Part shown: positions 46,633 to 58,275 of the stretch, in pieces | Numbering within the stretch: the first letter of the stretch is position 1 | Layout of the letters: each line of letters starts with the position of its first letter | Assembly: GCF_009870125.1 (NCBI RefSeq) | Contig: NC_046683.1 | Location: 48,561,869 to 48,625,868 of the forward strand | Source: Drosophila pseudoobscura | Lineage: Eukaryota > Arthropoda > Insecta > Diptera > Drosophilidae | Length of the DNA stretch: 64,000 bases | Reading direction: 5' to 3' | Position numbers and translations under genes: made by a program | The notes under the pieces: generated by a model | What the model was told of the DNA's origin: nothing | Databases searched by the model: none | What the model saw: only the letters and a program-made list of their open reading frames with translations

Positions 46633-49600
46633 ATTCGATAGAATTGTTAGACCGTTTACCGCCTACCGCTGACCGCTGACCGCAGCACTTGAAAAAACCG
46701 CTTTAATCTCGAGTAGTTTCAATTAACGTCATTGGACTACATAGATCGCTGATTAGGGACTGAATGAACATTAAAGAGGAACGAATACTAGAGTACTAGT
46801 ACTAGGTAGAGCACTGGAGGGTGAGAGAGAGAGGAGAGAGCGGAAAACAAAAGAAAGAATCAGGTCCGAGTATATCCCACACGGGAAAAATAGAAACGAA
46901 AACAAAGTCGGAACGGAATCGGAATCGGAATTGGGCTGCGATGCGATGAGACGCGACGCGACGTGAGGGGGGGGAAAGCCGTATTCGTATTCGTATTCGT
47001 ATTCCTTGGGAGATTGTGCGATGATTGTGGGCCCACCCACCGCACATGGTCAGTGGTGTGGCTGGTGTGGCTGGTGTTGTGCTCTGGCTTATCAGTGGGG
47101 GCCTATATATACGCATATAGCCGCACGATCCGCACAGATAGATAGAGTACGAAGCGGCAGGCGGTGGGCGGTGGGCGGCAGAAGGAGGAAGGCCTTCGAT
47201 TTACGTCACAATTCGAGTCGCAATTCATGAATTTCTTTGGCACTAAAAAAACAATTCTATTTATTAGACGACTGCCCCAGAGAAGGGTGCCAGAGGGTGG
47301 CAGGGGTCTGATAAGTGTGGGCCAGCTGATAACCAGCTAACCGCTCAGTGGGTGGTGGACGGTTTAGATTGGGAAATATACGACAAGCGGATTGCATAAA
47401 AGAGTCGAGTCTTTGTGTTTTCTGAGTCACGAGGAAATACTCCACTCGACTCCATTCGCACACACACACACACAGACACAGCTCTGATCTTTCGATGTCG
47501 TTTTCATGATTAGAGTGAGGCACAGATGGAAACCTGTTGGCGCCTTGGGAGCCCACCCCCTTTTTTGGTGGTGGGGCGGGGGGTTGGGGCAATATTTTAG
47601 TGCATTTTATAAGCACTGCACATGCAAATGTCTGTCGCATAAAACTTAATTGTAATAGTTCTTTACGAGCTCCACTTTGGCGCAGGGGAGGAACTTGTTT
47701 TGTGGCATCTAAAGAGCTGTAGCCGACCCCCCCCCAACCCCCACCCGCCTCCTCTTCAGCGTGGAAACGGGGGAATCTCTTTTAAGGCAAACACTTTGGC
47801 GGCTGCCTAATTTATGTAATGTAATGCCTGCCCCATTGTCTCAAACCGAGACTCAGACTCCGCCTCAGCCTCAGCCTCAGACTTTCCTTCCAAGTGGTTT
47901 CCAAAAAAAAATCGAAAAAGATGAAATATCTTCATGCCAACAAATCCATTACAGTCGAGTGCTCGAACAGCAAACAGCAAATAAATAAAAGATGTACGAA
48001 GTGTGGAACGAAAATTAACCGAAATTTTATTAGTATTTGCGCAAGCGCAAGCCAAAGTCAATGTTAAATATTTGACAACCAGACGGGACGACCGGCAGAC
48101 CGGCGGACCGGCGGACCGGCAGACCAGTGCCCCGCTCTGACCAAAAAGAGTGCCGACTCTTGGGAGTGGGGGAGGCAGGCAGGCAGGCAGCATCTGCATT
48201 CCCTCCACACTCTGCACTCTTCACTCTTCACTCCTCACTCTTTCTGCTCTGCGGACACAGACTCTTCTCTCCTTTGGGGCGGACAAGGCAAAAGGCAATT
48301 AGAGTTGACACTTTTCGGTTTTGGGGCCCGGTTCGGTTCGGTTCGGTTAGGTTCGGTTAGGCTCTCTGTCTTAAGCGCGGCATTTCATCCTCGAAGAAGG
48401 GCTCTAAAGAAGTTGTCCGCTAAAGTTTTTGGCCTCTCTGGAACAGGTATCGGGCACCATGGCACCCCAAGGGACAGTTTAATTTTCACTAGACATTCGC
48501 CTCCACTTAAAAACCATTTTCACTTGAGACGTGACCGGTCCGCCAGAAGATTGCGTCTTCTTTTGCGTCTAATGTCCGAGGCACTGTCCGTCCGTGGTTG
48601 GTTTGGGCGGTTCGGGCGGCTCCGGCGGCTCGGGGGAGATCTGTGTGTTATTTATGGATCAATATTGACGCAGCAGCACATAGTAGAGGAGGAGCGGGAG
48701 GAGCAGAGGCTGAAGGTGGAAGGTGGAGACAACATTGTAAACAAAGTGTAAGCCGCTCAAGCCCCCACCCCTCCTTCTCTTGGGAGAGAGAAAAGTGTCA
48801 CTAAAGCATCTTTGGGATTCCACGTCTGCAGCCAAACAATGGGGAGGGATGACAATGGACAATGTAGATGGGCAGATGGGCAGATGGGCAGAAGGGCAGG
48901 TGGATAGATGGATAGATGGGCGGAGGCCTTGTAGATCTTAACCATTTAATCATAAATTTGTTAAGCGATTATATTTACAGTTTTTAAAGTCACCTTTCTA
49001 TATATAGTATAGTCTCTCTGAAAGAGTCTCTCAGAGAGAGGGAGAGAGGGAAGCACCGATCCGATCCGATCCGATCTTGAAATGAATATGCAAATTATTT
49101 GTTATTATTATGTTTATGCATAAATCCCCCATCCATTCGTCTTATGAATGTTTGTTTGTTGCTCGAATCTTTCAAGATTGCTGAGTGAATGGCTGGCACG
49201 TGTGTGTGCCTCCCTCCCTCTCCCTCCCGCACTCCCTTTCCTCCCTCTGTGGGGCAGGCACCCTCTTCTCTGTTGCCCCCCCCCTCAGCCAAAAAAAAAA
49301 AGCCACACGGGAAAAAAGGGAAGCCTGTTGAGTGGCAAACTGATTTCCGTTTGGTGCAAAAAAGCACCACGAAAAAGGTGGTAGAAGGGTCTGTGGCAAG
49401 TCTTAAATTCCAATGCATACGCGCTGTTTGTTGTTGCTTGCCCCTTTTTCTCCATTTTTTTTTGTTGTGTGTGGCAACAAGAGAAATGCATTGCCGGGCC
49501 AAACCACAGAGGGGCGCAGCAGGGGCGGGTGGAGGGAGGGTGGCACATCGAATCGAATCGAATCGAAATGTTTCTCACGCTCTTGCCCCAAAGGACATCT

Positions 49601-52139
49601 CCCGAGCCAATCCGCAGAAGGAGAAGAGAATGCGAGGAGACACCCACGACAGGGCGACAGGGCGGCAGGGCGGCAGGGCGACAGGAGAGAGACGACGCAC
49701 AAAAGAGGACACATGCCCCTTGTGCCACTTGAGTGAAACTGAAATTCCTGAAAGCCGCTTTTCGACCAATAAAGTCTTATTATATACTCATCAATTCAGC
49801 AGCAGATAAAAGTCAAAAACTTTGAGATACGCTCACGGCTCTGGATGTGGATGTGGATGTGGATGTCGTCGATGGATGCCGCCGAACGACGACGACGACG
49901 ACGACGACAGCGACGACGACGGCGGCGACTAAGGCACAAGTCAGATAAATTATAATTAAAGCAGAGACGATGAAACAGAGAGAGAGAGAGAGACAGAGGC
50001 GAAGGAGATACAGATGTGGAGATGCGAGATGGAGATTCTCTGCTCTGTGATGTCAGAGCGTATTTAAAATACGAGTAGAACCGCTTGCATCCGCCGACGC
50101 CACACGACCGACCCAAAGAGCCCAAAGAGCCCTCCTCCCACCGATCCCCCCGCGGTCCCCTCAGCGAGAACTGAGAGCCAAAACAAATAAACAGCAAGAC
50201 AGTGGAACAAGTGAAGAAACCAAAAAAAAAAAAACAGAAAAAAAGAGGCGCAGACGTCGCATAGAATTGAGCTTCAAGTCCGCTGGCGGCAAGAAAACAC
50301 CTGTCAAACTGGTCCAAAAACGAACACAGAAAAAAGAGAACCGAACGGAGAAGAGCAGAGCAGAACAGAACAGATCCCCATACGATCCCGATCCACATTC
50401 GAATGGAGAACACAAAAAAGAGAGACAGAGAGAATCGGGGGAGAATCTGTGGCCCGGGTCTTTGGGATAATGACTGCGCAAAGGATGGTGTGGCATGATG
50501 ACGATGCTGCCTGCTGATGAAACCCACCAAAGCGGATATGCAGCGAACGAAAGAGAGGGTTTCTGATTAGCCAGGGAATTGATTTAATTGAAAGATGCAG
50601 CGGCAAATCGAATGTACCGCCGCCACAACGGAAGTTATTACGCAAGTTGCACCCAAAAGTAGTGGCTGCCTCCACATTTGATTAGATTAGATGATGTTGC
50701 AAGAACACATCGGGGCTTATTCGGAGGTATTTTCTCACAGCTAATTGCAGCCAAAGGAAAAGAGGGGCTGCCGCCTAAGCAGGAAATGCCAGAGGCAGAC
50801 GAATGGAATGATTCGGCACAGGCACAGGCACAGGCCGCAACCCTTAACCCTTAACCCTTGCATTCCGTCAACCGTTTAGTGTCACTGGAGGGTTAACGCA
50901 GACAAGTATATTCCCTGATGTTCCCTGATTCTCGGATTCCCCTTTCAATTAGCAGACAGACACGCAAGCCAGCGGCAGCAGCAGCGTCGCGCCGCGCAAA
51001 GGACAAACTTTTCACAGGCCCCAAACGAAAGTATCTCTGAGATACACCGATACTACACTCGTACGAGCAGCCGAGACTGCAATCAAATTACAAAACTTAA
51101 TCGCATGCAACGAGCGAACGCGAACGAGCGGCAGGAACAGGACACTAAAATGTGTCTATGTGTCATGGAGGGGCAAGGGGCGCGGTGCATGGTGGGGGCG
51201 GTGGCGATGGCGATGGCGGTGGCGATGGCGGGTAAAAAGTGAAAAGTGGAAATGGAAAATCAGAGTGAAAATGGAATGGCAGTGCAACCGACACTTGCCG
51301 CCGCACTTGCGGCACAAGGAGTTAACGAGTTAACGTTTATGCAAAACCAAAAAAAAAAAAAAACAACTGCAATGCGTGCGTGTGGCAGCCACAACAGACA
51401 CAACAAAAAAGACTTGCCCCACAAAGTGGGGGAGCAGTCGGTGATGGAGCAGAAGCAGAGGCAGAAGAAGAAGACGGAACGACAGTCGGACAGTCGGACA
51501 GCCGACAGGAAGTGCGCAAAATGCCACAACTTACGACCGCATTGTGTTGCAAGCAGTTTGCAAAATGCTAAAGAGCCTTGTCTCCTACTCACCCTCTCTC
51601 TTTCTCTTTCTCTGTCTCCTTCTCGCTCTCTCTGTCTCTCTCGCCTTCCCCCGAAGTTTCTCTTTGATTTTCCTTCGTTTGTTTCGCCATTAAAGTGGTT
51701 GTTGCATGTTGCATGTTTGGTGCTTGTAAACAAGCTTGTCGCTTCGGCCTATAAAGTAACAAAATATTATTAAATTAGCAGCAGTCGCCTAGGAAAAGAT
51801 ACAAAGATAGATAGCGAAGGATTCGAGGCCCCCGATACCCTAGAAGATACATCATTTCTAAGGCGGGAATATGCCACCGAAATGGGGCGCAATCTTAAAG
51901 ATATTTTCATAGATATATCTATCTCTAAAACACATATTTTGAAACATATATCTCATGGATCCAATCGAAGCAGCATTCGTCGGAATATTGAAGATTGCTG
52001 ATGCTTTATCGAAGCTACAACATATATTTCACTCTTCAAGGATACATCTAGCTGCAAAAGATATACAGATACATGCTTAGGGGGGAGGGACGCCGCCTCA
52101 AGCGGCAAAAGGCGTGATGCTCCACCCACCAATGGAGGC

Positions 52140-52260
52140 AAAAATGCAGTTGCTTTCTGTATCTGTTGTATCTGTTGTATCTGCTGTACCTCTATGTATC
52201 TGTATCGCTGTGTCTGCATCTGCATCTGTATCTGTGTATCTCCTCTATCTGTGTACATAA
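52140..52260. repeat. TGTATC/TGCATC array
   Basis: Units such as TGTATCTGT and TGCATCTGC repeat over about 120 bases. This is the same AGATAC word, on the opposite strand, that forms the cluster at 40.1-40.8 kb. Confidence 0.75.
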
Positions 52261-52780
52261 TTATGGAGTCATGAGGCTGTCGCTGCTGCTGCCGCTGCCA
52301 CTGGGACTCCGATGGCGATGACCACGTCGACTGGTCATTAACTGCCTGATGAGCCGCGTTGCAGAGGGGCGGCAGGGGCAGGGAGGGGTTGCTGGTTGCT
52401 GGTTGCACAGTAGCCAATGCCAAGTGGCAGGCTGGCAGCGTTGGCAGCTTCTCTAGCTGCAAGTTGCAGCCTGCCGTTGCAGTCGAGTCCGCCTCAGCCT
52501 GGGCCGCATAAATAATTATTAGCAATTGTCTGCAGGTGCAACAAGCAGCAGAAACCAACTTGCAACAGCAGCAGCAGCAGCCACAGCCTGCCTCAAGTGG
52601 CAGGCTACTTAAATACTTATTGTGGATATTGCTCGCGCAATTTTCAACATTTTTCACATTTTCGTCGACGAACAAAAGACTTAAGAAACGAACTTCTGGC
52701 ACTTGCAACCAGAGCAAAAGGATCATCTCTCTCTTCCGCTGTCTCTCGCTGACACGCGGGGGAAATAAGGTCAGTGGCAA

Positions 52781-52814
52781 GAGTGGCCAGAGTGGCCAGA
52801 GTGGCCAGAGTGGC
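52781..52814. repeat. GGCCAGAGT nonamer array
   Basis: Three perfect and two near-perfect 9-base units, GGCCAGAGT, lie in non-coding DNA. Confidence 0.85.
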
Positions 52815-55073
52815 AGGAATGGTGGGCCACCCAAGGGGCATGCATCCACACACAGGGCCACAGGTAGCCAAGAAAAACATAGCCTCTCTCTCTCTCTCTC
52901 GAGACTGTTGTAAAACGTCAAAAACTGGAAAGAAAAAAACCACTCAAAAATACTCAAAGCAAAGGGGCCCTGTGGGGCAGCGGGGGAGCGGGGCGGCTGC
53001 AGCCGGCGGGGTCTGTGGGGCATATAAGGTAGAAATTATTAACTGACATTTTAATGATGATAATGATGATGCCCCGTTGACGGTTGCCTCTTGCAACTGC
53101 GTCGGTGGCTAGACATAAAAATGAAGGAACAAAAAAATAAAACTCTTTACCCTCGAGGGGGCACCACCACAGATGCCCCATCCTCTCTCTCTCTCCAGGT
53201 AGAGAGACCCGCGGCAGTGGCCGCGTGATTTTTATCAGCTCCCCACCTGATGACTGGCGCCAGCTTCATTTGGTTGCCACTGCCACTGCCCCCCTCTCCA
53301 GAGAGAGAAAGAGGGAAAGAGAGAGAGAGAGAGCGTATTTTGGTGAGAGTATTGCCCCCCCTCCACCCCCTTCAAAAATGTAGAAAATCTGAAGTTTAGA
53401 ATGGATTTTTCGGTTCAAAAATCAATTAGCCATGAATTTTAATTGATTTTCGGAAGGAGAATGCCCCAGAGAGCAGAGTGCAGAGAGGAGAGAGGGATAG
53501 TGAGACAGGAGGCTGTAATTCGTTGGGGCACGGTGGCATTCGATGCGGCTGTAAAGTTGCCTCTCCTTCTGGCCGCCAGATCAAGCATGAAAATAAGTTT
53601 TGTGGCTAATTTTCGAGGCACCCACAATTCGCTGCAGCAGCCGGCAGCAGCAGCAGCCGGCAGCCGGCCAGGACTTATTGTCAGGTCTGTGCCGCGTCTG
53701 TTTGCAACATGCTTACTGTCAGTGCAACAACAGCAGCAACAACAACTGCAACGCACTGTCACTGTCATGCATCATCAAGAGGAGGCCTCTCTGTGGCATT
53801 GTGGCTGGCTCTCTGTCTGCTGTTTGAAAATTATTGCATGTCTCGGGGACGACGCGACTTTGGGTCTTCAACCTGCCAGAGGATGCAGCAGCCTCTGTCT
53901 CTGTGCCTCTGTGCCTCAGTGAGTGATGCGATTATCTGCAAGATTCGCTTATCTACGGTGATCCATCAGTGGATGGAGTCTCCTCCTCTGGCTCTGTGGC
54001 CGTGGCTCTGGACTCTGGCGAGATCTTCGTGCAAAAATGCGTAGCCGTACGCCTGCGCGGGCGTCCAGTCTGCTGTCTTCCTTTTCTCTTCATATAAATT
54101 AGAATGTGAGCTGCGTATTTGCACGTGTGTGTCTGTGTGTATCTCATGGATACATGGATACATGGATACATACTCCTGTGTCTGCGTTTTTAATTTACTC
54201 TTTACTCGGGCGGTGGCTCCCACGGTCGAGCGGACATGCGGCCACCTCTGGAGAGGCAGAGGCACCCGCTAGGAGAAGAACTTGCAGCTTGCGGTTTGCC
54301 GTTGCCGTTGCTGCTTCTGCCGCTGCTGCTGCCTCCAGGAAGCTCCGAAAGATACTGTGCTGTTTTTTTTGTTGACTTTTGATTGAAAGTTGACACAGCG
54401 AAGCGTTGAAAACCACATCCGAAGCCAGGCGAGGCCAGGCCAGGCCAGGCCTTTGCCTCAGTCTCTGCCTCTGTCTCTGCCTCTGTGCAACTGAATCTGC
54501 CGCTTGGCTCCAATCTCTGGCTCTGTGGCAGGAGTCTATGCCCCATGCGTCCTATGCAAATGCAATTAGTTTTTCTGATTAAGTTGTAGGCAGGCCGAAA
54601 AAGTACGCGCCACTGATGGGAGGCACAGTCGAGGCACTGGCACTGCCACTGCCACTGCCTGAACACCAAAAGTACACTTAAGCGCAGAGCACAAGCGACA
54701 GACCGTTAAATTGTTGCAATTACGAGAGTTAGAGCGATGTTGCCACTGCCACTGCCGCCATATTTGAGCTGTAAAACAATATGCAAAAAGGTAGGTGCCT
54801 CCTGCCACCCCCAGCCACCCCCTGCCACCCCCAGCCGCCGCTCTCGTTTCTATCGTCTGTCGTTTTGTGGGTGTGTATTGTGTTGCAGCGGCAGCAGCTA
54901 CTGTTGTTGCCACTGCCTGCCTGCCTGCCTGCCTGCCTCTGCTTGGGGCAATTGTTTAGCACGCGCTGCTAATTTTGTGCCGCTGCTGCTGTTGCTGCTG
55001 CTGCCGCTGCTGCTGCCGGTGCCGTAGCAATTTCTACGTTGCATGCACGCCTCGTTGATTGTAGTAGGTGGAA

Positions 55074-55100
55074 CGATACGATACGATACGATACGATGCG
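55074..55100. repeat. (ACGAT)n pentamer array
   Basis: ACGAT units repeat five times before drifting to GCGAT. Similar pentamer arrays occur at 49062-49077 (CGATC) and 61884-61916 (TACCG). Confidence 0.8.
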
Positions 55101-56373
55101 ATATACCCCCCGCTCTGCTCTTCGAGGGTGTCCACATGCCACATCCCAGTGGCAATCATTTTAATAGCAGGCTTCTTTCTGTGGTCAGTCTTTCGGTTGC
55201 AGCAAGTTCTCTCCCCCTCTCGCTCCTCTGCGGCTCTATGTAATTTATGCCCCACAACTAATTGCATTTGAAAGTTTAAACTGCAAAAGTCAAACGGTTT
55301 TCAGATACGAGATGCATGCCACACACACACACACACACAACCATAGGCATAACCATAACCATAACCCAAAAAACAAAAACAAAAAACAGCGTTAGAGGCA
55401 CCAAAAAATGCTGAAACACACACAAATCGGAATCGGAATTGGAATCTGATTTTAGATTCAACAAAAACCAAAAAACTAAAATGAAAAATCAGTTTCTCAC
55501 GCGCTTGTTCCCTCCGCAGAAGTGGAGCTGCGCCATGGATTTCCATTTTCCCTGGGCTCTGGGCTCTCGGCTCTCTCATTTGAAATTCATTCGAATTTCA
55601 TTCGTATTTCAATAACGCAGCAGCAGCAGCCAAGCCAAGCCACAAAGCGATGTTTATCTGTGAGGTTGTTTTTGAGTTTTTGAGTTTTTGAGGTTTTCTG
55701 TGAGTAGGCGTGTGGTTCGAATAGTTTTCAAATCGAATGGAATATGGGCTACGGCTTCGAGTGGCAAGTCGAGTGGTCGAGAGAGATAGGGATGGTGATA
55801 GGGGGGGACTGTTGGGGAGGGGAGAGCACGTTTGGGGCCAAGGTTCATGAGATAAGAGAATGGGAGGATGGGAGCGCAGCCTCTTGTTGGGGGTGCGATA
55901 AGGCGATGCCAGAGTTTATCAGCAGCCGCAGCAGCAGCGTGTCCAGTGGCTGTGGCAGCAACAGTGGCAGCTGTTTGGAAGGCAAGGCACGCTCAGGCCC
56001 ACAGATACAGATACCCGTTGCGGACTGCCACTGGGGCAGCATTTTTCTGGGTTGTTTTTTTTTGAACAAGTTTTGGTTTTGGTTTTTGTCGATTTTTGTC
56101 GATTTTTGTTGATTTTTGTTGGCGGCATATTTGTTAAGGTCGCCTCGCGCGCACAGCTGCAACACAGAAACTCGGGGCTCGGGGCTCCACATAGCTGCTG
56201 GTCATATGCCACCGCAAAACATGCCATGTTGCATGCCTAATTGCAACAGGTGGCAACACACAAAACACAAAGCACACAGCAAAATCGATGTGTGCAGCAG
56301 TGGCAAGGGTTCCTGTTGCAGCAGCAACATGTCACATTTTCTGTCAATTAGCAGTCGCCCCCAACAGCAGCAG

Positions 56374-56393
56374 CCCCCCCCCCCCCCCCCCCC
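56374..56393. repeat. 20-base C homopolymer
   Basis: Twenty consecutive C residues follow CAGCAG. It is the longest homopolymer I noticed in the window. Confidence 0.8.
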
Positions 56394-57489
56394 TGCCATG
56401 CAAATCATGACACCCCCCTCCCCTGCACCCCCTGCACTGGCAGCTGCACCTGCACCCCGTCGTAGCAATGTGCTGCATTAAATTGATTAAATTGTACAAA
56501 ATAATTAGCAAATAATAGCAATTGTCTGGCCAAAAAAGGCAGCAGCAACAATTGCAAAAGTGACATGGGATTTGTGTCTGTCGGCTACTGGAAATCGTTT
56601 ATCTAAGAAATTAATAAGCAACACAAAAAGATTATAGATATATTTAAATAAATTAAAACACGGCAGGAGACTATCTGCAAAGAACGAAGCACGAGATACA
56701 CTTCCTTTGATCGAATCTTTATCTTTAAAGGGCATTATTTCTTAACCCCAAAAAGATACTTGCTGCTCTGCTTCCCTTTGTGGCAAGGCGAGCATCTGTT
56801 ACCCTTGAAACCCCAATGCGATTGTACCCTCCTCCTCGGGAAAGAGTATCCGTATCGGGGATCATCAATCAATTTTCGTTCGATCAGGAATTACCTTCGA
56901 TTTCCAATCAGGCGGCTTCCCTTTTTGATATACGAGGCAGGCACTCTCTCTGCTGTTGCTGTTGCTGTTGCTGCCACTGTTTTTTCGGTTGCAGACACGC
57001 CCACTTAATTTGCCTCCACGTTTAGTGGGTGGCAACCAGTGCTGTGCTTTTTGGTTACTAATATTAAAACACTTCAATCAATCAATGTCCCGTGGAAAAT
57101 CAGCCGAAAAGTCTATGTATCGAATATCCATCGAACGCCAAGCAGTCTCGCAAGACTCTCGCCTCCTGAAATACCTGCCCCACGATCCGATCTCAATATT
57201 TGCCTATAAGGCCATTAAATATTTATGAACCCCAGACCAGGCCGGACCAGGCCAGGCCAGACCAGAGTTTTGTCCAGTTTCCAGTTTTGATTAATGATCA
57301 AAACGTCTGTGGCTGTGTTCTGCTTTAATTACCGCAGCAATTAGCAGCTGAAGCCGAAGCCGAAGCCAAAGCTGCCACGCAACAGAGATCTGCTGCTGCC
57401 TGCCTGCCACAATTTGTCATAGCAGCATCTCCTCCAAAAAATCTCCAATCTCTAACGATCTTCTCCGCTATTTTTCCACTCTTTTGCAG

Positions 57490-57547
57490 ACTATGCCCCC
57501 GAAGAGCCCACGAATCGTCCAGCCCCAAGTCTAACTCCCGTCTCGAG
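57490..57547 (+). CDS. small internal coding exon of an unidentified gene
   Basis: This 58-base exon lies between a strong acceptor (CCACTCTTTTGCAG) and a perfect GAG/GTAAGT donor. In the frame starting two bases in, it reads YAPEEPTNRPAPSLTPVS with no stop and plausible fly codons. A second frame is also open (LCPRRAHESSSPKS...), while the ATG frame stops after 13 codons. The exon would need an upstream exon of phase 1. It could instead be a 5' UTR exon carrying a short upstream ORF. No other exon of this gene is recognised in the window apart from the probable 5' UTR exon at 42 kb, so the gene cannot be named. Confidence 0.45.
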
Positions 57548-57911
57548 GTAAGTTCCACACACAGCTGCGCTGCAAGTGCTGCAACTGTGCCTCTCTTTTT
57601 TTGGCTCTGCCCGACAACCCTGGCCCGGGTCTGGCTTTGGCCAGCGAGCGCTTGCGCTCCACCTGGCAACCTTCACTAAAGTCTCTAAAAAAAAAAGCTG
57701 AAGCTGAAACGCATTTTGAATTTAATGCGTGCGTCGAGGACACCGCAGCAGCAGCGATTCCGATTGCCGGTAGGGGGGGTGGGGAGGAGGCGGTCTCCAA
57801 AGAGGGGGAGGGAGATCGATCATGTGTGTGCGACTGCTGCGACTGCCACAAGCAATGGGTGATGCGATGGCCACGCTGCACAGTGATGGGAACGTGACTT
57901 CTCGCGCGGAA

Positions 57912-58275
57912 GGCATTGCCAGGCGGCACTAGGAGTGGGCGAAGCTAAAGGCATTGCCAGGTGGCATTAAGAGGGAGAGAAACGATGGCATGGTATTGCC
58001 AGCTGCTATTAAGAGCCAGAGAGAAGCTTAGGCATTGCCCTCTTCCGTTAAGAGCAAGAATTACGAGGAAGCTGAGGGCATTACCGTCTCCCACTAAAAC
58101 AGAGCCTGTCTTACCCTCTCGCGTGACTCTCGTGTCACTCTGCCGTACCCAATGCTGCTTTTGGGGAGGCACAGCTGCCATTGAGAGGGAGTGAAGCTGA
58201 AGCTGAAGCTGAAGCTCAGGCTCAGTCTCAGGCTCTCTGCCATTGAAAGTGAATGAAGCCTGAGCATTCTCGACA
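57912..58275. repeat. degenerate 38-46-base tandem repeat
   Basis: GGCATTGCC-like starts occur at 57912, 57950, 57992, 58031 and 58077, each followed by a GGCATTAAGAGGGAGAGAA-like half. Two looser copies follow near 58178 and 58240. Spacing varies, which suggests an old array. Confidence 0.65.

Larger units (their letters stand above)
42876..57489 (+). other. probable long intron
   Basis: If the donor at 42876 pairs with the acceptor at 57489, this is a 14.6-kb first intron. It holds a CAGT array (42957-43021), C runs (45059-45074, 56374-56393), an A-rich block (45255-45425), GAC repeats (49883-49921) and a TGTATC array (52154-52246). I see no convincing coding exon in it. The many ORFs follow repeats. 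Confidence 0.35.

Noticed and set aside
49796..50530. 244-codon minus-strand ORF
   Set aside because: It is a read-through of GA, A and GAC repeats giving Ser, Phe and Arg runs. No family resemblance.
55907..56112. ORF MPEFISSRSSSVSSGCGSN... as a coding exon
   Set aside because: It is driven by an AGC repeat and ends in a T-rich run. No acceptor or donor fits well.
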